Assembly: GCA_028825055.1 (NCBI GenBank)
Contig: JAPKAW010000145.1
Location: forward strand, 1-5,226
Length of the DNA stretch: 5,226 bases
Origin: Flavobacteriales bacterium
GTDB lineage: Bacteria; Bacteroidota; Bacteroidia; Flavobacteriales_D; Sanyastnellaceae
Direction: 5' to 3'
Positions within the stretch are counted from its first letter, which is position 1; each line of letters starts with the position of its first letter. The position numbers and the translations under genes were made by a program. This document shows, in pieces, positions 1 to 5,226 of this stretch. The notes below the pieces were generated by a model, which saw nothing but the letters and a program-made list of their open reading frames with translations, did not search any database and had not been told where the DNA came from.

Positions 1-392
1 AAAAGAGCATTCAAAACATGGGAGGAACCATGCGTCTTGGCTCTTACCCCTGCTCCCTAACCCCCGATTCAAACGTGATGAAGGCCTATGGGAGAGCGAC
101 GATCGAAGAACGCCATCGACACCGTTATGAATTAAACAACTCCTATTTGGAGCAATTTGAAGCGAACGGTTTGCGCGCTACGGGAACCAATCCTGAATCC
201 GGCTTGGTTGAAGTGGTCGAAATCTCAAGCCACCCCTGGTTCGTCGCTTCGCAATTCCATCCTGAATATTCGAGCACCGTTGAATCTCCCCACCCGCTTT
301 TTGTTGCCTTCTTAAGCGCTGCACTCAAGAAACAACAATCTCCGAATAAGGCTACGGCTGAGAAAACAGAGAAAGCAGAGAAGTCTGAATAA
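1..392 (+). CDS. pyrG: CTP synthase, C-terminal part (5' end outside the window)
   Basis: This is the last ~130 residues of CTP synthase, the cytosolic enzyme that makes CTP from UTP, ATP and glutamine in the final step of de novo pyrimidine nucleotide synthesis. The reading frame is open from the window's left edge, so the ATG at 18 is internal: the bases before it encode KSIQN, running into the family motif GGTMRLG. Other landmarks are ERHRHRYE.NN (about 111-143), HPWFV (about 231-245) and QFHPE (252-266). In that last motif the His (258-260) and Glu (264-266) are the two amidotransferase triad residues visible here; the catalytic Cys lies upstream, outside the window. PHPLF..F follows, as usual. 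After that conserved end comes a tail of about 20 residues rich in Lys, Glu and Ala (KATAEKTEKAEKSE), probably disordered. Such tails vary between species. The gene ends in TAA at 390-392 and converges on the minus-strand glycan operon. Identification is secure; the full protein would normally be about 535-550 residues. Confidence 0.97.
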   Translation, partial: KSIQNMGGTMRLGSYPCSLTPDSNVMKAYGRATIEERHRHRYELNNSYLEQFEANGLRATGTNPESGLVEVVEISSHPWFVASQFHPEYSSTVESPHPLFVAFLSAALKKQQSPNKATAEKTEKAEKSE

Positions 393-410
393 AGGTGAAT
401 CGTCCGCGTC

Positions 411-430
411 AGTGAAGTGAAGTGAAGTGA
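411..430 (+). repeat. Pentanucleotide tandem repeat, AGTGA x4, between convergent genes
   Basis: Four perfect head-to-tail copies of AGTGA (TCACT on the minus strand) lie in the 43-base gap between the pyrG stop and the stop of the ligase-like gene. The tract touches neither coding sequence: it starts 18 bases after the pyrG TAA and ends 5 bases before the end of the opposing gene. Short repeats of this kind can change copy number by slipped-strand mispairing. Because it sits in shared 3' untranslated sequence, any effect would be on transcript ends rather than on reading frame. No function can be read from it. Confidence 0.9.
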
Positions 431-435
431 AAGGT

Positions 436-1725
436 TCATTGAGCACCCTCCAAATTGGGCTCATCACTCATTCGAGCCTGCTTTACAAATAGCAGCCCAA
501 GAAAAACCCAAGCAACGACTCCTTGCTGGAGCTCAAGGATGCTCTCAAAAAATCCATGGGATATGACAATGGCTGCAAAAACAGCCAAGTTCCAGGACTT
601 TCGCTTCCATGACTCCCGGACCAAGCCTCCCCACCAAAGGAGCAAAATCAGCCCCCCAAACCACCCTAAGGTAACCAATGCTTGCACGTATGCACTGTGA
701 GGATTCATGCGTTTAAGCAACGCGTATTCAGAGCCTTGAGTTTCATAAACACGCACCAATTCTTGAACAACGTCACCGGTCCCCACTCCGCCAGGGTGTT
801 TCATCAGCAGAGTCCAAGATGCTCGCCACGCTTGCATCCGTCCGGCACTTGAGCCCACTTTACGTTTCTTAGAAATATCGCCGGTTTCTGTCATTAAAAT
901 AGTATGCTCCGCCCCCCCGTGTTCAGGCTCCACATCCCTCGTAACCTCAGCGGAATGTTCAGTAGCATACCCCATGAACTCACGCATTCTTCCTTGGTCA
1001 CCCCAGATTGCACCTAGGCAAAGCATGCCTGCAGCAAGCACAACAAATCCATCCCAACGAGCGCTTCGGATTTTACTTTTCACAAGCATAACCACAAGCA
1101 CCAATACAGCCACAAGCCACCCTGCCTTAGAAGCCAACAAGCCCACAAACAATGCCGTCAATAGCAAAAATGGTATACGAAGCCTGCTCTTTGAAGGCAT
1201 CAAAAACATACCCAAAGTGAGATACGCTGCGATGTAGCTCGGATGAAAAGGTCCTGCGAGCCCATCATATCTCCAAAGCGCAGGATCCGAATGAACCCCC
1301 GCTTGCATGAATCTCCAAAGCATATAGACCGCAAGCCCCACTAAGAAGGCTTGAATTGCACGTGACACCCATTTTTCATTCGGACTCCATCGGAGTTGCA
1401 AAAAAAATAGAGCAGGCAGAATTACCAAGGTGGATTTCACCTCCAAAGCAAACCAACCGACCTGGATTTGATCAGTCCACAGCATGCCCAAAGCCAATCC
1501 AATGAAGTAAAGTACGGGACCGATTGAACTCCAATTCAACTCCTGCTTTCGACCGCATCTTTGAGATGGCATCTGAATGCCCCATCCCAAGAGAGCCATG
1601 AGCCCCCATACTATCAATGAAATTACACTCAATCTCGGATGAAGAGGCAGTACAAAGGCCGTGAGTGCAGGCATCCAAGACCAACCTTGCTCCCAACCTC
1701 TTCTTATTGTATCAGCAACCCTCAT
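436..1725 (-). CDS. O-antigen ligase/polymerase-like polytopic membrane protein (WaaL/Wzy/ExoQ type)
   Basis: This 429-residue inner-membrane protein has about 11-12 predicted hydrophobic segments, roughly at residues 16-28, 32-50, 67-83, 91-110, 120-139, 160-177, 183-197, 199-215, 225-241, 349-368, 376-392 and 400-415. A large hydrophilic loop at about 242-348 lies between the ninth and tenth segments, the topology of the O-antigen ligase/Wzy_C family. Family-like landmarks are R152 with GPFHPSY (158-164), then SAGRMQAW (293-300), HPGGVGTGD (310-318), and NPHSAY (341-346) just before a GWFGG turn (354-358). Arg and His residues in the large loop are functionally important in WaaL ligases; R296 and H343 are the obvious candidates here. 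Such proteins transfer or polymerise undecaprenyl-linked glycans on the periplasmic face. Ligase and polymerase cannot be told apart from sequence alone. The ATG start overlaps the upstream glycosyltransferase stop as ATGA, so the gene is translationally coupled and last in the operon. The first nine residues (MRVADTIRR) form a short basic N-terminus. An alternative start is unlikely given the coupling. Confidence 0.85.
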   Translation of the reverse strand: MRVADTIRRGWEQGWSWMPALTAFVLPLHPRLSVISLIVWGLMALLGWGIQMPSQRCGRKQELNWSSIGPVLYFIGLALGMLWTDQIQVGWFALEVKSTLVILPALFFLQLRWSPNEKWVSRAIQAFLVGLAVYMLWRFMQAGVHSDPALWRYDGLAGPFHPSYIAAYLTLGMFLMPSKSRLRIPFLLLTALFVGLLASKAGWLVAVLVLVVMLVKSKIRSARWDGFVVLAAGMLCLGAIWGDQGRMREFMGYATEHSAEVTRDVEPEHGGAEHTILMTETGDISKKRKVGSSAGRMQAWRASWTLLMKHPGGVGTGDVVQELVRVYETQGSEYALLKRMNPHSAYVQALVTLGWFGGLILLLWWGGLVRESWKRKSWNLAVFAAIVISHGFFESILELQQGVVAWVFLGLLFVKQARMSDEPNLEGAQ

Positions 1726-2759
1726 CGCGTCAACTTTCTAGCATGTCTCCCAGGAGCCCTCTTTAAAATTAAAAATCGAAAGATTCCCTCCCAGTAGCCC
1801 AACCCATAACAGCAATGCACAACCAAATAAGCGCGAAGTATTCCGGTGATATCCCGCGCTTGAGATGACGCTGAAATGGCCGAGCCTGTTCCAACAACCA
1901 ACCACAATGACGCACCACTCAGCAACAACGACTCCCCCATCCCCTTCCAAGCTTCACTCCAAACACCCAAAAGGTCTAACACCCAAAAAGCTGCAGACAA
2001 AGTCATAGCTGCCAAAAACAGCGCCGGGATTGTTTGTCTCCACGTCGTGATCGCCTTGTGCTTCTGATTGACCTTGACTTTCCAATAGCCGTATTGACGG
2101 TACTGCCTGAAGAGTTGGGTGAATGAACTTCGAACATGATAGGAACTTTGAATGCGCGGATCAAACCAGATGCGCCAACCGGACTTGAGCATCCGATAAT
2201 TCAACTCGTCATCCTGATTCCGATCCAACGCTTCATCAAACCAACCAATTTCATCTAGCGCCTCTTTACGGTATGCCCCGAAGGCAACGGTATCAACATG
2301 TGCGGCTGTGCCACCCGTACGAAAACGGGCATCACCAACACCGAATGGAGTGCTCAAAGCGGCTCCGATTCTTTTAGACTGCTCAGACCCGTGAACCTGT
2401 TTGACAACACCTCCTACACACCCCGACTCCGGATGTGCTTTTAAGGCTTCGACATTGCGCATGATCCAGTCATTGGACACTTCAGCATGGGCGCCAAGAA
2501 TAATGATGATTTCACCAAAAGCCGACTCAATCCCCAAGTTCATGGCCACAGGTGTGGTTCGTTTGGGATTGTCAATCCACCGAAATCTTTCGTCATCACG
2601 TGACCATCGATTCAGAATATCCCGCGTTCCGTCATCACTTCCTCCATCGACAACAATTACCTCAAAAGGCTCATGCAGATCCACTTGCGACTGCAAACTT
2701 GACAGCGTATCATCAATGTATTTAGACTCATTCAAACAGGGTATGACGACTGAAATCAT
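1722..2759 (-). CDS. Family 2 glycosyltransferase, ExoA-like, with C-terminal membrane segments
   Basis: This 345-residue enzyme has an N-terminal GT-A fold of family 2 (about 1-235) and a hydrophobic C-terminal region (about 243-333). It most resembles ExoA of succinoglycan synthesis, a beta-glycosyltransferase that adds a sugar from an NDP-sugar to a lipid-linked intermediate on the cytosolic side of the inner membrane. Visible signatures are SVVIPCLNE (3-11), VVDGGSDDGT (36-45, D38 being the nucleotide-contacting Asp), NPKRTTPVAMNLGI (64-77), VDTVAFGAYRKE (155-166), RNQDDELNYR (180-189, supplying the acidic catalytic-base region) and QYGYWKVK (222-229). The hydrophobic C-terminus (about 243-262, 277-293, 305-322, 324-333) should anchor it in the membrane. 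One oddity: the position that is usually a DXD or DAH metal-binding motif reads GAH (89-91), because residue 89 is encoded by GGC. The sugar donor and acceptor cannot be deduced. It overlaps both neighbours by 4 bases (ATGA) and is the middle gene of the operon. Confidence 0.9.
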   Translation of the reverse strand: MISVVIPCLNESKYIDDTLSSLQSQVDLHEPFEVIVVDGGSDDGTRDILNRWSRDDERFRWIDNPKRTTPVAMNLGIESAFGEIIIILGAHAEVSNDWIMRNVEALKAHPESGCVGGVVKQVHGSEQSKRIGAALSTPFGVGDARFRTGGTAAHVDTVAFGAYRKEALDEIGWFDEALDRNQDDELNYRMLKSGWRIWFDPRIQSSYHVRSSFTQLFRQYRQYGYWKVKVNQKHKAITTWRQTIPALFLAAMTLSAAFWVLDLLGVWSEAWKGMGESLLLSGASLWLVVGTGSAISASSQARDITGILRAYLVVHCCYGLGYWEGIFRFLILKRAPGRHARKLTR

Positions 2760-3766
2760 GCGTCTAAATCTTGAAGGTTCGGGTCCAACCGCCTCAGCTG
2801 GTGGATATGATGTCGAATGTGGGCTGCCATGACAGCGAATGTATCATAGAGCGATATGTATCCCGCCTGAGGATGCCGAAACAGTTGTACGGTCCACCAT
2901 GCTTCAAGTGCCATTTCCTCGCGCATCATCTGAAAACCAGATGCTCTTGAATCATTCCAATACGCAATCAAGGCTTCATCTGATGAAGCCGTTTCGGCGA
3001 TTCCCACCGGAGACAAAAGCCCACCCGTTGGATCGTTCCAACGAGTGTCCGATTTCAAATCGCGCACCAACTTCACACCCCTTCCATCAGACTCTAAGTC
3101 GATAGCCGGCAAAGACTCGGGTGCAGCCTGGCTCTTTTTCTGCATGTACGCAAACAAACTCGACTCCGATGCAATCAGATGTTTGAGCACCTCCATTTTA
3201 TTCCAACTACCATCCAAAACTGGCTGATGATTATCTAAAAGGCCACGGTAGACAATCTCAAACTCAAGCGCAGCTGTGGAAACCAACTGAATCATTTGAT
3301 CCCACGAATGCCACGGACGAACCATTCCGATATGCGGAATATTGTCCTCGAGATAACCTTCTCCAACTATTTGAAAACCAATAGATTCGTAAAATCCAAT
3401 TAGGTACTGCTGTGCCGAAATCTGAACCGCATATTGAGGCCACAGACGCTGACAAGCGCGCACAGAACGCTCCATTAATTCTTGTCCCAAACCGGTTCCA
3501 CGCTGGGTGTCTTTGCATGCCACACGACCAATGCTCGGCACATCGTACGAAATGCCCGGCGGCAACAATCGGACAACAGCCTCAGCTGCTTCACCCCGTT
3601 CTGCATCTGAACGCTCCGCCCAAAGATGGACGGCGTCCAAGTCTTTGCCGTCCAAATCCGCGTAGACACAATCTTGTTCAACGACAAACACATCCAAACG
3701 CAGTCGAATCATCGCATGCGCTTGATTTGGAGTCAATTGCTCCCAGGAAGTTTCAAACCATTTCAC
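2756..3766 (-). CDS. Fusion protein: ElaA-type GNAT N-acetyltransferase plus DinB-like domain
   Basis: This 336-residue soluble protein contains two recognisable domains. Residues 1-150 match the ElaA branch of GNAT acetyltransferases: LRLDVFVVEQ.C.Y.DLDGKDLDAVHL (22-48), SIGRVA (78-83), the acetyl-CoA pyrophosphate loop QRGTGLG (88-94), SAQQYLIGFYESIGF (117-131) and EDNIPHIGM (140-148). Residues about 155-330 look like a DinB/DUF664-type four-helix bundle: WNKMEVLKHLIASE (188-201) in the first part and AAHIRHHIHQLRRL (314-327) at the end, so a potential metal-binding triad of H196, H316 and H320 (the HxxxH pair) is intact. ElaA proteins alone are about 150 residues and DinB proteins about 150-170, so the length fits a clean fusion. 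The start is GTG at 3766-3764. It is placed by homology, since VKWFETSWEQLT matches an ElaA N-terminus and the next Met (residue 19) would cut into the domain. No good Shine-Dalgarno sequence precedes it. Substrates of both halves are unknown. It is the first gene of the operon and its TGA overlaps the glycosyltransferase ATG. Confidence 0.88.
   Translation of the reverse strand: MKWFETSWEQLTPNQAHAMIRLRLDVFVVEQDCVYADLDGKDLDAVHLWAERSDAERGEAAEAVVRLLPPGISYDVPSIGRVACKDTQRGTGLGQELMERSVRACQRLWPQYAVQISAQQYLIGFYESIGFQIVGEGYLEDNIPHIGMVRPWHSWDQMIQLVSTAALEFEIVYRGLLDNHQPVLDGSWNKMEVLKHLIASESSLFAYMQKKSQAAPESLPAIDLESDGRGVKLVRDLKSDTRWNDPTGGLLSPVGIAETASSDEALIAYWNDSRASGFQMMREEMALEAWWTVQLFRHPQAGYISLYDTFAVMAAHIRHHIHQLRRLDPNLQDLDA
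2972..2990. repeat. Near-perfect palindrome inside the DinB-like coding region
   Basis: GGCTTCATC and GATGAAGCC form 9-base perfect arms around a single central T. On the minus strand the sequence encodes roughly ASSDEA (residues 259-264) of the fusion protein, in a variable, low-conservation segment between the helices. No U-rich run follows it on either strand, so it does not look like an intrinsic terminator. It may be a chance palindrome, a protein-binding site or an mRNA hairpin. Confidence 0.6.
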
Positions 3767-3826
3767 GGGGCAATTTACAATGTGTTTTGCGTGAGATGCC
3801 CTCTGTGAAGGTGTACTTTCGCGTCC
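3767..3826. promoter_or_regulatory. Divergent intergenic region, presumed promoters for the glycan operon and the ABC-F gene
   Basis: These 60 bases separate the GTG of the leftward acetyltransferase-led operon from the ATG of the rightward ABC-F gene, so both transcription starts should lie here or just inside the genes. Bacteroidota promoters use a -7 element TAnnTTTG and a -33 TTG. On the plus strand TACTTTCG (3814-3821) matches the -7 element at all but one fixed position, and a TTG lies upstream at 3787-3789, but the 24-base gap is longer than usual. If used, transcription would begin at about the ABC-F ATG, leaving almost no leader. On the minus strand TAAATTGC (complement of 3770-3777) is a poorer match. 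Promoter placement is a guess; only the divergent arrangement is certain. Confidence 0.35.
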
Positions 3827-5226
3827 ATGTCACAGAGCAATGTTTTATCGGTCGAAAACTTGACCAAAAGGTTTGGAGAACGTTTGCTATTCGAAGACAT
3901 CACGTTTGGACTTGGAGCAGGGCAAAAAACAGCTCTCGTCGCACGAAACGGAGCTGGAAAAAGTACGCTCATGAAGGCCATCTGCAACCTAAGTCCAGCG
4001 GACAGCGGCCGTGTAAGCTTTACTGCAGGAGTGCATTGGGCCTATTTGCATCAAGACCACGGGTTTGATCAGTCCTCCACCATTCTAGACACCCTGTTTG
4101 CAGGTGACAATCAAGCTGTGAAGGCAGTGCATAACTATGCTGCGGCTATCGAGAATGGCGCTACTGGAGATGCACTACAGACGGCGTATGACGCCATGGA
4201 CCAATCAGGCGGTTGGGATTTTGAAGCGCGGGCTAAAGAGGTTCTTGGCAAGCTAAACTTGCACGATTTGAGTCGTCAGGTTGGCACGTTGAGCGGTGGA
4301 GAGCAACGTCGGATTGCTTTGGCAAAAGTTCTCATCGAAGAGCCGGATTTGCTTTTCCTTGACGAGCCCACCAACCACTTAGACTTGGATATGATTCACT
4401 GGCTTGAAAAGCACCTCGCGCAGGCCAAAATGACGTTGCTTATGGTGACACACGACCGGTATTTCCTTGAAAATGTGTGCGACAACATCATCGAATTGGA
4501 CGATGGTGAATTGTACCGATACAAAGGGAATTTTAGCTATTTCTTAGAGAAAAAATCCGAACGCCATGACAACGCCTTGGCTGTTCGTGACAAGGCACGT
4601 CGCACATTTAAAAGAGAACTCGACTGGATGCGCTCTACTCCATCAGCGAGAACTGGCAAATCCAAGTCTCGCATCGATCGATTCTATGAAATCAAATCGA
4701 AAGCCAAGGTATCCTTGGAGAATGACCCATTTCACATTGCCTTGAATCCACACCGTCTCGGCGGCAAGATTATAGAACTCATCAAAGTCAGCCAATCCTT
4801 TGGTGACCGCGTTTTATTTGATGGGTTGACCCACCACTTTAAGCGGCAAGAACGGATAGGCATTGTTGGGGCCAACGGCTCGGGGAAATCATCTCTACTC
4901 GATTTGATTGTCCAAGCTGCAGAGCCCAAAACAGGCAAGGTAGTCGTTGGAGAAACCATCGTGTTTGGGCACTTCAGCCAGCATGGAGCTTCTTTCCCAG
5001 AGGGACTGCGTGTCATTGAAGCCGTGCGAGAGATTGCTGAATTCATGCCGTTGAAAGGAGGCCAGAAATTGACCGCCGCCCAGTTGTTAGAACGCTTCTT
5101 ATTTCCGCGTTCCACGCACCATTTGCACATTTCGCTGCTGAGTGGAGGGGAAAAGAAACGATTGCATTTGCTGCAAGTCATTATGCGGAATCCCAACTTC
5201 CTCATTCTCGATGAGCCGACCAATGA
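3827..5226 (+). CDS. ABC-F family ATPase, Uup-like (3' end outside the window)
   Basis: The frame runs open from ATG 3827 to the window edge, giving 466 residues of a protein normally about 620-650 long. An in-frame TGA at 3806-3808, with no other start codon after it, makes 3827 the only start. ABC-F proteins are soluble tandem-ATPase factors that act on ribosomes rather than transporters; there are no membrane segments. Domain 1 (about 5-240) has Walker A ARNGAGKST (39-47), Q-loop Q76, signature LSGGEQRR (155-162), Walker B LLFLDE with E180, PTNHLD (181-186) and switch H209. The interdomain linker (about 242-310) is charged and holds ELDWMRSTPSARTGKSKSRI (264-283), the P-site tRNA interaction motif region of this family. 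Domain 2 (from about 315) has Walker A GANGSGKSS (348-356), signature LSGGEKKR (438-445) and Walker B FLILDE (458-463); the sequence stops at EPTN. The missing end would include the second switch His and any C-terminal coiled coil. The short arm between Q-loop and signature favours a Uup-like housekeeping factor over an antibiotic-resistance ABC-F. Little Shine-Dalgarno signal: GAAGG at 3807-3811 is too distant. Confidence 0.95.
   Translation, partial: MSQSNVLSVENLTKRFGERLLFEDITFGLGAGQKTALVARNGAGKSTLMKAICNLSPADSGRVSFTAGVHWAYLHQDHGFDQSSTILDTLFAGDNQAVKAVHNYAAAIENGATGDALQTAYDAMDQSGGWDFEARAKEVLGKLNLHDLSRQVGTLSGGEQRRIALAKVLIEEPDLLFLDEPTNHLDLDMIHWLEKHLAQAKMTLLMVTHDRYFLENVCDNIIELDDGELYRYKGNFSYFLEKKSERHDNALAVRDKARRTFKRELDWMRSTPSARTGKSKSRIDRFYEIKSKAKVSLENDPFHIALNPHRLGGKIIELIKVSQSFGDRVLFDGLTHHFKRQERIGIVGANGSGKSSLLDLIVQAAEPKTGKVVVGETIVFGHFSQHGASFPEGLRVIEAVREIAEFMPLKGGQKLTAAQLLERFLFPRSTHHLHISLLSGGEKKRLHLLQVIMRNPNFLILDEPTN

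Noticed and set aside
18..20. ATG at position 18 as the start of a small independent gene
   Set aside because: The frame is open upstream to the window edge and continues CTP synthase sequence, so this Met is internal to pyrG.
143..439. A 98-codon minus-strand open frame running from the convergent gap into pyrG
   Set aside because: It is antisense to the conserved CTP synthase C-terminus, and its start region is created by the AGTGA repeat. There is no sign of a real protein.
440..463. Possible hairpin TGAGC...GCTCA at the end of the ligase-like gene, considered as a terminator for the convergent pair
   Set aside because: The stem is short with a bulged A, it lies within the last codons of the gene, and no run of T follows on either strand. 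Support for a terminator is too weak.
2401..2832. A 143-codon plus-strand open frame across the glycosyltransferase start
   Set aside because: It is antisense to the conserved GT2 N-terminal motifs and the ATGA junction. Its sequence is Ser/Thr/Pro-rich without family resemblance.
3412..4068. A 218-codon plus-strand open frame spanning the start of the acetyltransferase gene and the start of the ABC-F gene
   Set aside because: It lies antisense to the conserved ElaA domain and out of frame with the clearly conserved ABC-F N-terminus. Its translation is rich in Arg, Pro and His, with no recognisable motif.
4732..5223. A 163-codon minus-strand open frame opposite the second ABC-F ATPase domain
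   Set aside because: It is a shadow of a strongly conserved coding region, with no motif and an unlikely composition (many Trp, Cys, Ser and Arg).
3827..5226. Reading the ABC-F gene as an ABC transporter ATPase or an antibiotic-resistance ABC-F
   Set aside because: Two ATPase domains on one chain with the ABC-F linker and no permease neighbour argue against a transporter. The Uup-like arm and linker and the housekeeping context give no support for a resistance role.

Overview
The window looks like chromosomal DNA of a Bacteroidota bacterium with mid-range GC, probably a Flavobacteriales-like or related marine or environmental lineage. This rests on three things: the style of the ABC-F protein (a Walker A beginning with Ala, and an interdomain linker with the pattern ELxWMRxxPxARxxKSKSRIxxFY), the lack of clear Shine-Dalgarno sequences before the starts that can be examined, and the general character of the proteins. 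The phylum call is an inference, not a measurement. There are no mobile elements, CRISPR repeats, or tRNA or rRNA genes. Almost every base is coding.

Layout from left to right. (1) Bases 1-392, plus strand: the 3' end of pyrG (CTP synthase), covering the end of its glutamine amidotransferase domain and a short Lys/Glu/Ala-rich tail. (2) Bases 393-435: a 43-base convergent gap holding four perfect tandem copies of AGTGA. (3) Bases 436-3766, minus strand: a compact three-gene operon. In transcription order it encodes a fusion of an ElaA-type GNAT acetyltransferase with a DinB-like four-helix domain, an ExoA-like family 2 glycosyltransferase with C-terminal membrane helices, and a polytopic O-antigen ligase/polymerase-like protein. 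Both internal junctions are 4-base ATGA stop/start overlaps, so the three genes are almost certainly co-transcribed and translationally coupled. (4) Bases 3767-3826: a 60-base divergent intergenic region that must hold, or lie next to, the promoters in both directions. (5) Bases 3827-5226, plus strand: an ABC-F ATPase of the Uup-like ribosome-associated class, cut by the window edge just after the Walker B of its second ATPase domain.

The glycosyltransferase and the ligase/polymerase make biological sense as a pair. One would build a lipid-linked glycan on the inner leaflet, and the other would polymerise or transfer it on the periplasmic side. The pairing resembles the ExoA/ExoQ functions of exopolysaccharide loci, but no flippase, initiating transferase or chain-length regulator lies in the window. 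The most unusual item is the acetyltransferase-DinB fusion at the head of this operon. Both halves keep their expected sequence motifs, and its tight coupling to envelope glycan genes is unexplained. The flanking pyrG and ABC-F genes are housekeeping-type and probably unrelated to the operon. I found no strong evidence for an entirely new system. The fusion, its operon context and the altered DXD position in the glycosyltransferase are the points most worth checking.
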